Below are positions 10,015 through 20,537 of a DNA stretch of 57,858 nt, in pieces. The DNA is taken from contig AJWJ01000095.1 in assembly GCA_000277445.1 (NCBI GenBank), positions 1-57,858 of the forward strand, given 5' to 3'. The stretch comes from Polysphondylium violaceum. Its lineage: Eukaryota; Evosea; Eumycetozoa; Dictyosteliales; Dictyosteliaceae. Numbering within the stretch: position 1 is the first letter of the stretch; each line of letters begins with the position of its first letter. The translations under genes and the position numbers were made by a program. Below the pieces are notes generated by a model. It did not search any database, was not told the DNA's origin, and was given only the letters and a program-made list of their open reading frames with translations.

Positions 10015-12107
10015 TTAATATAAAAAACAATATATAGGTAGCCTATCTATGGTATTTGATACATACCTCTGATGATTATCTTGAGTCTGTGAATGATTTT
10101 TTAAATAATAGCCAAGGTCAAGATGGAGTGTTTCAAAAGGTGGTGAAGATATCGGACGAGCATCTGTACATCTAAAAGATGTATCGAGACACTTGAGCTC
10201 TTTAACTGATGCAGGTACTTCGAAATCCAAATATTCTGAAGACAAGAATTGAACATTGGGTAATGTGCGGAGTAGTTTTTTCAAATATCTTCGCCCACAT
10301 GTATATATTGGGTGACATGAATACACTAAACTCTTGATTAAATGTTTGTTGAATTTGAATTGATATCCTTTCACTATGGGCGATCCCAATTCAAGTGTCT
10401 CAAAATTTGGTGGATAGTATGTGATTGTATCTGCATTTACTTTTAACTCTTTAATTGATTTAAACAATGATAAGTTCAATTTAATCTTATCACTATTACA
10501 TTTGAATGATGTCAATGACAATGGTAAATTATTACTATTTAATTGGTTGTTGTAGTCTGGGTTATTTATTGATAATGATTGGAGTGTTGATGGTAGTGTA
10601 CTATTGTGTATATGATTGTTAAAACTCTCTAATACCAACTCTTTTAAACCTTGTCTAATCTTTGGTGGTGTTGGTGTCGTTGAATAATAATCATCTTTAT
10701 CTAATACTGTTACATGTGATCTATAACTATTGTTATCGATATTAAAACATACTGATTGAATAGATGATGGTATTAATATCTTTAACGAGCTTGGTAACGG
10801 ATCATATTCTGTCTCCTCTTCATTATTTTCATCTTGTTTTGTTACTAGCGGGTCCTGATCACCATCAGTTTGATGCGTGCTATGACAATCTATTTCTGTT
10901 TCCTCTTCTTTTGTTTCTATTTCAACATCGTCATAATAATCATAATCACTATCAAAATAACAATCAAAATCATAATAATATCCATAATTATAATGATAAC
11001 GCTCATAATTATCATCTTCATCATCATAATCGTCATCATTATCATGACTATTAACTATATAATCTCCTTCAAAATAAAAGTTAATTTTAAGATGAGTGAT
11101 TGATGGAGGTAGATATCCTTTTCTACACAACCAATCGTTTGTAAAATGATTTGTTTGATATATAAATACAGAAAGTTCTAAATGAGTAAGGCTGATTGGT
11201 AAGTTTTGTTGTTGATAAATTGGTTGATTGTAGGTGGATGGGAGCGAGAGATATTTAAGTTGTGGTGGAAGTGGATGTAGAGCTTCTAAACTATTATTGA
11301 AAGATATATGCCCTTCTATGACCAATGATGTAATTGTTAGTAGAGGTGCAACTATTGGTGTTGAACTAGTGATTGTCTGTATATTGAGATCACACAAAGT
11401 ATTCTTGAGTTCATCATCGAATCTATCACCATCAAGATTACGGGGATTAATGTAATGAATGGGTGAGGTGAATGTTGGTTCGATCTGAGTCTCATTAAGA
11501 GAATAAGAGCTCACCACAAGTTCCTTTATAGTGTTGGGAATAGAGTGGACTATAATATGACCATTTGGAGAAGATGGCCGCCATCTTATCCACAGATACT
11601 CTGTCGTTGGGGGCACCATATCTATTTCTATTACCCTTTTTTGTTTTTGTACCTTTAGATACCTTAAATTCTTTGGTACCAGTGCCGCAGGAAAAGGTAG
11701 TGAGGGCACAGTTAACATTGTCACTGAATCTGGTAGCCAACCATCACTTTCACCAATTTTCATATCAGGATAATATTCAAGATTGACCCTGGTGACTGAA
11801 CTAGGTACGTAACCTTTATCAAAATCGTGGTACCTGTCACTATTATACACTCCGTTACAAACTTTTATCACTATTTTAATACTTGTTGTACCTTCTGGTA
11901 TCTTTTTCAGATTCTTTTTGTCCACTCTAGAGTTATCCGAGAGTATGTTCAAAATAAAATGCTTTGTTTCGTCATCATCATCCTCTATTGTCTTCCAATC
12001 TTGATTAAAAGATGGTGTGAGCCTATTGGTATCACAAACAACAAATAATTAACATAGTGTACACATATTAATTGTAACAGTACATACCATTGATCATATA
12101 TAACCAT
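10015..12107 (-). CDS. FNIP-repeat protein, A type, array copy 1 from the right (intact)
   Basis: Exon 1 is 12088-12107 (MVIYDQ plus two bases); a 65 nt intron spans 12023-12087 (GTATGT..CAATAG); exon 2 begins at 12022, giving MVIYDQWLTPSFNQDW. FNIP repeats flank an acidic and Tyr-rich low-complexity segment. Unlike the other two A copies, the KKRKID motif is deleted here (STHQTDGD replaces STHPLKKRKID) and one codon is missing in the VLPESF region. The alternative reading is a fusion to the B frame through intron 10004-10066, which would give 1,315 residues. First unit of the array in transcription order. Confidence 0.85.
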
Positions 12108-12110
12108 TTA

Positions 12111-12125
12111 TTACTTTCAAAGTAA
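12111..12125. promoter_or_regulatory. 15 nt palindrome upstream of the rightmost FNIP A start
   Basis: TTACTTTCAAAGTAA, 4 bases upstream of the ATG at 12107; identical to the cores at 2790-2804 and 7475-7489. Confidence 0.5.
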
Positions 12126-12249
12126 GAAAGATATATGTGTGTGTGATTCGTAACAACTGATCTGAAAAAAAGTATCTATTCCTAACCAAAAAAAAAAAAA
12201 TAAAAAAAAAATTCCTATCATACCACGATTGTTTATCCTTTTGTCTATT

Positions 12250-12519
12250 TTAAGAGTCTCTTGAAATTTCAATAAAATTTTTTTCTTGTTCTTCCTCTTG
12301 AGCCTTTTTGATATTTTCCTTTCTTCTTAAATATGCACTACCCCATACCTTAAACCGGCTGACAATGGCAGTATTGTAACTTTGAATCTTTTCTTCATAT
12401 TTCTGAAATTCTAATTTTTTCAGTTTATTGGTGAAACCAACACCAACATGTCCTTTTCTTGTTGGGTTTGTGAGAATTTCTCGGAGAGCTCTTTCATACT
12501 TGCTGCTATATTGCTTCAT
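12250..12519 (-). CDS. Unrecognised small basic ORF (89 residues)
   Basis: The frame encodes a Lys/Arg- and Glu-rich peptide with GHVGVGFTNKLKKLEF near residue 25 and a charged helical tail (KAQEEEQEKNF). The composition looks coding, but I recognise no family. Immediately upstream, in a different frame, lies another coding-like stretch (12555-12695) with the Cys/His pattern CSQHLAKHSHSVCKCW. The two could be exons of one gene or a decayed gene. No homologous paralogue is visible in the window. Confidence 0.35.
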   Translation of the reverse strand: MKQYSSKYERALREILTNPTRKGHVGVGFTNKLKKLEFQKYEEKIQSYNTAIVSRFKVWGSAYLRRKENIKKAQEEEQEKNFIEISRDS

Positions 12520-12877
12520 TGCCCCTGACTAAATGAACAATTTGGTCTTTTGATTTCGGCCAACATTTGCACACTGAGTGAGAGTGTTTTGCAAGGTGTT
12601 GGCTACACTTTGAGCTTGAACGTTCTTTTTGTTGTCGTTGTTGCTGAATAAATAATCACAACATACGCGGTGGCCTTAAATAGTTTTCAAAATTTGAAAA
12701 ATTATAAAACTTAAAATTAAAAAAAATTGATCTAAAATATAATATAATATAAGAAGGAGATCACTTATTATATCACATGATATAAAGTAGGAGGTATGAT
12801 TGGTTAGGCAATATAAAATGGTAAAACTTTTGATAACTATACAATTCATTGATGGTGTAAGACTATTTCATATTTAT
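12520..12877. other. Intergenic, with Cys/His-rich open stretch and a repeated 27-mer
   Basis: Minus-strand 12555-12695 is open and encodes a CxxH..HxH..CxC pattern without an ATG. A 27 nt sequence at 12749-12775 recurs with one mismatch at 45770-45796 beside the tRNA gene. Neither is assigned to a known element. Confidence 0.4.
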
Positions 12878-14097
12878 TTAATTATTATTAATTGGATTTA
12901 AAAATCTATAGAGAAGAACAAATAAAATAAAAGGTATAATGATACTAGGTGAGAGATGAAGCGATGAACCCTCTAAATCCAATACTTCTTGATCGACTTT
13001 AGGAATATGGACATTTTTACCTTCGATATTGAACAAATACACATCAACCAATGTTTCTTTTTCAAATGGGAATGTATATTTAAGATGATAAGTCTTTATA
13101 GACAAATCCAATACATTTAATATCGTTACAGAGTTGTCTGACTTTGAGTAAAATGAGATATACGAGTTATTTGAACTTCGAGCAATTGAGTGCATCTCCA
13201 CACCCACACTGACAATCTCTATTTCTGTCAATGAAACCAAATCTATTTTAACAACCTTTGTTGTATTAGCACCACTATTACCCACTACATAGATATTATT
13301 ATTCAATGTAACAACACCAGAGTTTTCAAACACGATTGATCCATTGTATTTTATGGATTGCACAGATTTACTTGCCACATTGAATAAAGATAAATACCAT
13401 TGCTTTGTATCTTTTTCCAAAAAGCTTGAAACATAGGTATCATTGTTTCCACAAAATTTAAATTGTTGGATTGTGTTTGGATCAATACTGATATTTGTAG
13501 ATATATATCTATGATAATATAAATCTTCAACATGATCATATTCTTGATAATGTAAACCTAAAGAAATAGTACGATTACTTCCAGTACTATTTGTATTATT
13601 ATAAGATTCTATATATTTAACCATTCCAATTTCTTTGTATTCACCATACACACCATAGAGGAATTGTTCACCAACATTTGGTTTCTCTTGACCTACAAAT
13701 TTATCTTTTGGTCTTTCTAGTAATAGATGATGACCACAATACCATCCCTTTATATCACCCAAATATTGGAAATCACCATAATAATATATACTAGCCTATA
13801 CATATTTTCACATTATTTTATTAATATTTTTTTTTAAACTACTTTTATTTATTTATCTATACCTACAACATCACTGTTTATTTCAATGATTTGAGCAACA
13901 TTGTAAATGGATTCATGAGACTCCTTGTAGACATCACAATATTTGCTATCCAATTTCAACGAACACATGAATGGAAATTTATTTGATTCCGTGACATTGG
14001 ATAAAAAGTAAATGGTTGGAGTGGTTCCATTGACAATTGTATTACATTGACATAATATAAAGAGCAAAACTAAAAATACATAACAAACCACCTTCAT
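12878..14097 (-). CDS. Secreted or membrane-anchored glycoprotein (two exons)
   Basis: Exon 1 is 13867-14097 and exon 2 is 12878-13795, with a 71 nt intron (GTAGGT..TATAG) that keeps phase 0; the total is 382 residues. The N-terminus (MKVVCYVFLVLLFILCQCN) is a clear signal peptide. The C-terminus has a hydrophobic stretch (SIIIPFILFVLLY) followed by a short polar tail, suggesting one membrane span or, less likely, a GPI signal. Several N-x-S/T sites lie between. The middle reads like a beta-rich domain (YVVGN..TTKVVKIDL, ISFYSKSDNSVTIL), perhaps propeller-like, but I do not recognise a family. A fragment of its 3' end is duplicated inside the FNIP array. Confidence 0.7.
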
Positions 14098-14426
14098 TCT
14101 ATTCTGATTATTTAATTAATAAACTCTAATTAGTTTCCCTGTCACTGTTTGTTGTGCAGAAACTGAAAATTCCAATTCTAAAATATCACACACCACTTTT
14201 TTAGAATTTTAAATTTCAAAAAGGAAAAATAAAAACCCACTTTCTCGATTTTGAACCCCACCAACACACTCTTGATATATTACTTCAGTAGGTTTTATTA
14301 TTATCTTTGTAAACTTAAAACCTTAACTATATTTGATAGATAATTATTTCTTTTTTCTCTTTTTTTTTTTTTTTTTTGTAAAATTGTAAAAAACAAATTT
14401 GAACAAATAATTAATAATGAATAATA
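14098..14426. promoter_or_regulatory. Divergent promoter region, glycoprotein / FNIP gene
   Basis: A 329 bp region between two divergent starts. It has an oligo(T) run at about 14360-14378 close to the plus-strand start, a usual dictyostelid core-promoter feature; no specific site is identifiable. Confidence 0.4.
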
Positions 14427-16097
14427 ATGACAGACTCAATATGTTTATTTTATTCGATTTGGAGAAATAGTTTTTTAAGAAATGCTATTAGTTGTAGGGT
14501 GTGTCATGATTTAGAATTAAATGTTGATCTATTGTATTTGAAAAACAACTATAGATATCTATATCCTTTGTCAAATCGACAAGATAGACTCTATAACAAA
14601 ATATTCATACGATTAGTAATTAAAGATACAAAAGTACTATTAGATTATTTAAACGATCCACACAGAGCATTGATCAATGAAATCTTTATATCAAATAGTA
14701 GTTTAAATATTACTTTTCCAACTCATAATAGTGAAAGGAGTAATCAACAACAAGGACAACATAATAATAAAGAAAATAGTACTATTGTACTAATTGATTG
14801 CGGTGTGTTTCCTGAAAGTATAGATAAGTTATCGATTATTATTCATAAAGATACTAGAACTTGTGGTAAATTACCAGACTCTATCACAGAGCTGTCGATA
14901 AAGAAAACAGGGTATATGATATTAGATTCGAGTAATATTGAAAGCATATTATCTAATCTTCCACCGAGTTTGCAATCTCTTAATCTTCCACATAGTTTTT
15001 CAATTACAAGTAAATGTGTTTTACCAAGTAGTCTTTTAAATTTAAATTACCAAAACACATACGATAGTTTGCAATGGTTTGTTTCTCCACCAAATAGAGA
15101 TTTTAGCAATTGTAGATTAGAAATATCGCCACAACAACTAGAATATCTAAGTAGTAATCGAAGTATTATTGGTTGGATATCATCGATAACTCTTAAACAA
15201 CCCTCAGTACCCATTACAAAGAATATGATTCCATCGAATACAAAGGACCTTGTTATTAACTATGCCGACGCAGTAATAGAAACACCAGACTCTTTGCCTC
15301 GAGGCTTAGAAAAGCTCATTTGTTATGAACGTTTAAATATTAAGAGCATCAACATCTCTTCCATGAACTTAAAGTATCTGACACTTCATTTCCCTTTTGA
15401 TGAAACACTAGAGATAGGTTTCTTTCCGCCCACATTAGAGTATTTGACTTTAAGAGACTACAACCATCCAATCAAACCAGATGTTCTTCCTTCTCGACTA
15501 AAATCACTGGTTCTCTCTGCTTTCGACCATAAACTCCTCCACGGAGCACTACCTCAATCACTCACCAAACTCCATCTAGTTAAATTCAATCATCAAATAG
15601 AACCAAATGTCTTGCCCAACAATATAAAGAATCTATTTCTATACAGTTTTGACCAAACAACGTTTAAATCAAATGCACTGCCAACATCAATCACCACTCT
15701 ACATATTCCAGTCTATAGTGGAACATTTGAACTTGTAGATTGTTTGGATCATTTACAAACTCTCTCAATCCGTTCACTCAATCAATCCATATGTAGAGTA
15801 GTAAGGAATTGTAAATCATTGGAATTAATTTTCGATCAAATCTCCTCTGATGTAAAACTCTACAACACCTCTATTGAAAAACTTGGGATTTCAAACGATT
15901 CTGGATCAAGAATTAACATATGGCCAGACCTTTTACCTCAATTTGTAAAAAGCCTTTATCTGGATGGAATGGATATCAACTCGACTGGACTTATCCCAAA
16001 TACTTGTACATATTTTAGATCTGATATCAGTGGTACTCAATACTTGTCCTATCTACCATCCTCTGTAAAACACATCAAATCTCTGTATCATTTTTAA
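14427..16097 (+). CDS. FNIP-repeat protein, solitary gene
   Basis: A single 556-residue frame beginning MTDSICLFYSIWRNSFLRN, the IWRN-type FNIP N-terminus, followed by repeats such as LPPSLQSLNLP, LPSSLLNL, LPSRLKSLVLS, LPQSLTKLHL and LPTSITTLHI. The xxFNxxI cores (FNHQIEPN, FDQTTFKS) are visible. The first ATG at 14417 is in another frame and reaches a stop quickly, so 14427 is the start. No signal peptide. It is on the opposite strand from the array and too different in sequence to be a recent member of it. Function unknown. Confidence 0.9.
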   Translation: MTDSICLFYSIWRNSFLRNAISCRVCHDLELNVDLLYLKNNYRYLYPLSNRQDRLYNKIFIRLVIKDTKVLLDYLNDPHRALINEIFISNSSLNITFPTHNSERSNQQQGQHNNKENSTIVLIDCGVFPESIDKLSIIIHKDTRTCGKLPDSITELSIKKTGYMILDSSNIESILSNLPPSLQSLNLPHSFSITSKCVLPSSLLNLNYQNTYDSLQWFVSPPNRDFSNCRLEISPQQLEYLSSNRSIIGWISSITLKQPSVPITKNMIPSNTKDLVINYADAVIETPDSLPRGLEKLICYERLNIKSINISSMNLKYLTLHFPFDETLEIGFFPPTLEYLTLRDYNHPIKPDVLPSRLKSLVLSAFDHKLLHGALPQSLTKLHLVKFNHQIEPNVLPNNIKNLFLYSFDQTTFKSNALPTSITTLHIPVYSGTFELVDCLDHLQTLSIRSLNQSICRVVRNCKSLELIFDQISSDVKLYNTSIEKLGISNDSGSRINIWPDLLPQFVKSLYLDGMDINSTGLIPNTCTYFRSDISGTQYLSYLPSSVKHIKSLYHF

Positions 16098-16472
16098 AAA
16101 AAGGTGATTCACCACCAATCATAAGAAATATAATCAAGCTAGAGGTTAATTTGATGTGTTCATCAAGATCTTTAAAAAAAAAATATCAATTTTGGTTTTT
16201 ATTTTTAACTAATAATGGTGATCTCTATAGGGCCTATATAAATAATGCTTTGTTATTATTAAAGATTATTAAATATAAGAGTTTAAATGCAAATCAATGT
16301 AAATTATGTTTAAAAATTAAAATCAATTTATCTTTTGTTCTTGCTATAATAAGAAATTGAAATTTTTAAGTTTTGAAAAAATAAAAAAACAATCAACTCT
16401 CTGGGTGAATCTAGTTTATTTTACAATCATGTTCTGTATGTGTGTAAATAAGATAATATATAGCTTTGTACA

Positions 16473-17282
16473 ATGGACTTGGAAGGTTGTTTGACATGTA
16501 AATTGACATTAAAAGATAATGAAAACTTACAAAGAGAGAATTGGGGATACAGAAAAACAGGTTGTTCAAATAAAGAACATCTAACTTTATTTCTTCAATT
16601 AGAAGAAAAAGAAAAGATCATAAATGAAAAAGATACATTGATTCTACAATTAACTCAAGAAATTAATAGTTTAAAAGAAAAACAAAAACAATTTCTTTCT
16701 AACAAAGCATACGGATCTCTGATCTTGGATTTCAATTCATTTGCTACAATATCTAGTTGGATAGATAATACTAAACCTCTTAAATTTAAATTCCTCTATC
16801 GTGTAAATATATTTGTCACACTGAATAGATTTATAAAGTTTTTACTAACCGTGTTGCAAAAGGGATCAGAACATTCATTTTCTACAACATCATTTCATTC
16901 AATATGTGATGATAAAGGACCAACTCTAACAATCATTAAAACTAAAGATGGTGATATATTTGGGGGTTACAATAGTACATCGTGGAATAGTGATGGTTCT
17001 TTTGGGGGTGATGATAAATGCTTTATATTCACATTGTTTAATAAGCATAATATTCCACCAACAATGTACAAAAATAATAAAAACAATAGATATGTGTATA
17101 ATCATCCAAACTTTGCTGCAACATTTGGTAGAAATGATATAACCTTGCAACAAAATATCTCATATCAATGTTTTCCAGATGATTATTCAGATACACCCAA
17201 TGGTAAAGGTAAAGATACATTGACACCAAAAAGAAACTTTGAAATAAATCTCCAGGATTATGAAGTATTTAAAGTATTGTAA
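16473..17282 (+). CDS. TLDc-domain protein with short coiled coil
   Basis: Single exon, 269 residues. Residues ~45-80 (LEEKEKIINEKDTLILQL) form a short coiled coil. Residues ~95-269 are a TLDc domain: FHSICDDKGPTLTIIKT, then GDIFGGYNSTSW, FIFTLFNKH, FGRNDI and a closing NFEINLQDYEVFKV. TLDc proteins in other eukaryotes (OXR1, NCOA7, TBC1D24, mEAK7) act in oxidative-stress resistance or V-ATPase regulation; many dictyostelid paralogues are uncharacterised, so a specific role is not claimed. It converges on the ceramidase gene 117 bp away. Confidence 0.85.
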   Translation: MDLEGCLTCKLTLKDNENLQRENWGYRKTGCSNKEHLTLFLQLEEKEKIINEKDTLILQLTQEINSLKEKQKQFLSNKAYGSLILDFNSFATISSWIDNTKPLKFKFLYRVNIFVTLNRFIKFLLTVLQKGSEHSFSTTSFHSICDDKGPTLTIIKTKDGDIFGGYNSTSWNSDGSFGGDDKCFIFTLFNKHNIPPTMYKNNKNNRYVYNHPNFAATFGRNDITLQQNISYQCFPDDYSDTPNGKGKDTLTPKRNFEINLQDYEVFKVL

Positions 17283-17398
17283 ACTCTGATATATACTTGA
17301 ATCTTTGTAAATAAAATATATCAACCAATCTATTTATTCTACAGAAATTATAAACTTATTGTTTTCATTTATTTATTGATGCATATTTTTTTTTTTTT

Positions 17399-19610
17399 TT
17401 AATTTGAAACAGAAAAAGTTTGAGAAACACCATTGTATTGAACGAGGTTATCAGAGAATGGATTTGGTTTAGCATATCCAGTGTGTGTGATACGATAGTT
17501 ACCAGGAATAGTGTTTGTTGGATCAATGGTCCATTCAATGGTAATTAAAGATTGAGCCAAATCATGCATCTTCCAATAGAACTTAGTGTCCCAATCACCA
17601 TCGACTAAAATGGTAGACCAACTGCCATCAGATTCTTGATAGTCGACAGTGAGAAAAGAGGATTCAATCATAAAGTTGTTTCTTGGATTGGCACCATAGA
17701 AAACGACGCTAACAGTGTCACCAGTTTGGTAGGCAGTCTTGGCATCGGCATAGAGGGAACCAAATTTGTCACCATTGGGGGCTTCATCGACAATGACTGG
17801 AGGCAAGAGGAAGAAAGTGTGGTCAGTGAGATTTCTTGGGGTTGGGCCTGGAGGTACGGTGGTACCTTTGACAATGGATTGAGCCAATTTGGCAAACTCT
17901 TGTTGGTAGGCACCGAGGGTGTGTGGACCAAAGATGGTGCTGGCACCTTCATATCTTTGGACTTCAAATTCTTCAAAGGTGGCAATGTAACCTGAGTAGG
18001 TATTGGCAAGACCGGCAACCAAGACGATGGGATTCTCGATCGATTGACTAATGACCTCACGAACAGTGTCACGAAGACGACGGCCAGACATGGTGGTGAA
18101 TTCACCAGGAACAGCACACAAGACAATTTGACCAATGGTGATGATTTGGATGGGGATAACATCGGGTGTCCATGGGTAGGGTTTGGTGAGACCGACATCA
18201 ATGAGAATGGGTTTGGGGGATTGACATTGTTTTTGTTCTTCAGTTGGGACGGCAATAAATTTAGAGATAAAGTTCCAGAATGGGTTTCCACTTGTGCTAT
18301 TGTCACCTTGGGTGAAATCAAAGGCACCTGGGCCATCAGTGGTACCGGCGGCAAAACTGTAACCCATGGCTGCTCTGCAAGTGGTGGCGTTTTCTGCACC
18401 TGAAGAGAATGGTGGGGTGACAGTGATGTTGGTCATTGGCAAGTATGTGTGTCTGTAATTGATGCCACCGCTGATTGGAATGTCAGCAGACTCAAACATG
18501 GACAATGCTTTTTCAAATTGATTTCTGGCAATGATTTGAGTAGATTCAAACATATCTTTACCTGGACCTCTGGCAATGCAACCTTCATTCTTTCCATTAC
18601 AAGTGCTATCTGGAGCACATGGTGTGCCATCTGGACAAAAAGCACCAGCAGTGTTGGGACTTACATCACCTTCGTTACTTTGGCCAAAGGCAGCAATAAA
18701 TGGACCAACTCCAGGACGTGAACTATTACCATTTTGGTGTTTTTCCCAAAGATAGGAAGCATAGCCCTTGTTATCACCACTGATCAAGTGATTGGTGTTG
18801 TTCATTGATGTGCAATGGACGGCGAAAAAGGAGAGCGCGGCAATAGGGTTTCCACTAAGATCTTCGATTCTAAAGACAGTGATGTTCTTGTCGACGTCGT
18901 ATTCGTATTGGGCTCTTTCCTCGGCGGGGTTGTTGAGGTAGGCAGTGGGGGAACGATTGATATTAGAGTCGAGTAAAAATGATTCAGAGGCCAACATTCT
19001 AGCTGGGGCGACGCTGTTGTGAGCTTTGACAATGGCTTGTACAATACCATCGACAATGGTATCAAAGTTTTGTCTATAGAAACCCAAAGTAGTGATACCA
19101 TACAAAGCATACATGGAGTAACCACCTGGACCAGAATGAGTATGAGTACCACTAAGCAATACATTGTCTGTGGTATAAAGATTGGGTCCATATAGTTCTT
19201 GTAATTTTTGAACTACAGTAATCTTTACTGCTTGGAAAATCATACATGAGTCTGTACTAACATAGACTGCTCTATTATTTGATCCATCAACAAATACAAA
19301 TGCACGTGCTCTTAAACGAAAATGAATACCACCAGTAACTTGTCCAGGCATAGCATATCCCATCATACCAGCTAATATTATTATTTGTTTTTTTAAATTA
19401 ATATATTTACTCTTTTTTAATTACACTCTATTTCTTATTAATACTATATTTACTTTCAGCAGCAGGACCAGTGATATCATAGATACCAGTACCTATTTCA
19501 TAACTAGAGTCATCCATTTTAATATGTTCTGAAATCTCGATTTTAACTGCATTGTGTAATTGTGCAAGTGATAAAAGTATCACTATAATTGTAAATAACT
19601 TTATCATCAT
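17399..19610 (-). CDS. Neutral ceramidase (two exons)
   Basis: Exon 1 is 19454-19610 and exon 2 is 17399-19371, with an 82 nt intron (GTAAAT..ATTAG); 709 residues. A signal peptide (residues 1-~21) precedes GIYDITGPAAETGMMGYAM, the family's N-terminal signature. GTHTHSGPGG supplies zinc-binding histidines, and NINRSPTAYLNNP around residue 193 carries the serine used in catalysis by this family; VHCTSMNNTNHLISGDNKGYAS gives further active-site residues. The enzyme hydrolyses ceramide to sphingosine and fatty acid, probably secreted or in the endolysosomal/cell-surface compartment. Length and C-terminal Ig-like domain match known neutral ceramidases. The coding region is unusually GC-rich for this window, suggesting high expression. 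Confidence 0.95.
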
Positions 19611-20027
19611 AATTGTTTATATATATATAAAATCTAAAAAAAAAGAAGATAATTATTAATTATCTCTATCTCTATCTCTTTGGAGTATAATTGATAAATA
19701 AAAAAAATCAAAAAAAATTAATTTAAATAGTGTGATAAAAATTTTTCAAATCAAATTTCTCACACACCACTTTATACAAAATATTCCCCCTATCTTTTCA
19801 TGATTTCGAAATTGTATGAAGGGATCATTGGGATGGGCACCTTCCGAAAGGGGGGTGGTGGTTAAAAATTTAATTTATTTTTTTTGAATTTCTTGCAAAA
19901 TTTAATTAGATTTTTTTTTTTTATTTTTTTATTTTTTCATATAGAGATATTTTGGGTGGGTGTGTTCATTCATAGACAGGACCAACACTTACATATAGAT
20001 ACAGATAGAAATACATATAGAACGGCA
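19611..20027. promoter_or_regulatory. Divergent promoter region, ceramidase / CoA-binding gene
   Basis: 417 bp with oligo(T) at 19911-19927 close upstream of the plus-strand gene and a G-rich patch (AAAGGGGGGTGGTGG, near 19848-19862). No defined operator recognised. Confidence 0.4.
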
Positions 20028-20456
20028 ATGGCAAATGCAGAGATTATTAATATACTGAAAACAGTACAAAGAATAGCTTTGGTAGGCGCAAGTAAAGATG
20101 TTTCAAAACCAAGTAACAAGGTGATGAAGTATTTGTTGACTCAGGGTTACGATGTCACTCCAGTCAACCCAGTACTCAAGGATCAAGAGTTGTTTGGTAA
20201 AAAGGTCTATGGTACTCTAGGTGACATCCCACATAAAGTCGATATGGTTGATGTCTTTAGAAATTCAGAGGCTGCACTTGAGGTCACCAAAGAAGCCATC
20301 GATATCAAAGCAAATGTCATTTGGTATCAACTCGGTGTCATCAACAAACAAGCAGAAGATTTGGCAACCAAAGCTGGATTAAAAGTCGTAGTGAATCGTT
20401 GTCCAAAGATTGAAATTCACAAACTAGGTCTTGAAAAGCCTACTTCATCATTATAA
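20028..20456 (+). CDS. CoA-binding domain protein (YccU-like)
   Basis: 142 residues from the ATG at 20028; an upstream in-frame reading start at 19884 is poly-Phe sequence and is rejected as leader. It is a Rossmann-type CoA_binding_2 fold: VQRIALVGASKDVSKPSNKV near the N-terminus is the nucleotide-binding loop, followed by GYDVTPVNP, VYGTLGDIP and VDMVDVFRN, then VIWYQLGVIN and VVVNRCPKIE at the end. This covers the whole length of the bacterial YccU/YneT family, which is common in bacteria and scattered in eukaryotes. Biochemical role in the family is poorly defined. Probably cytosolic. Confidence 0.9.
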   Translation: MANAEIINILKTVQRIALVGASKDVSKPSNKVMKYLLTQGYDVTPVNPVLKDQELFGKKVYGTLGDIPHKVDMVDVFRNSEAALEVTKEAIDIKANVIWYQLGVINKQAEDLATKAGLKVVVNRCPKIEIHKLGLEKPTSSL

Positions 20457-20537
20457 ATAGTTTGATAGAGTGTATATATGTAGATAGATAGAATAGTTAA
20501 ACAATAAACAGATAGATAAACAGATAGATAGATAGTT
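20457..20537. repeat. GATA-type microsatellite between convergent genes
   Basis: Imperfect GATA repeats on the plus strand (TAGATAGATAGAATAG, then GATAGATAAACAGATAGATAGATAG) fill the 81 bp between the CoA-binding gene and the immunophilin gene. It probably serves as 3' UTR and polyadenylation region for both. Confidence 0.7.

Larger units (their letters stand above)
1..12190 (-). repeat. Tandem array of three ~4.65 kb FNIP A-B units
   Basis: A-start to A-start distances are 4,636 and 4,681 bp. Within each unit the order is A then B with a 55-63 bp gap, all on the minus strand. Homology covers both reading frames, the gap and roughly 80 bp upstream of A; the spacers upstream of that have diverged or been replaced by relics. 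The array continues beyond position 1. Duplication by unequal crossing over is the simplest origin. Confidence 0.85.

Noticed and set aside
16151-16360. Plus-strand 69-codon frame after the solitary FNIP gene
   Set aside because: Lys/Asn/Ile-rich AT sequence, no splice link to its neighbours, no family pattern; probably 3' flank.
19884-20027. Upstream start for the CoA-binding protein
   Set aside because: The added N-terminus is encoded by a T-rich tract (FFFFIFLFF) and looks like leader sequence; the family starts near the ATG at 20028.
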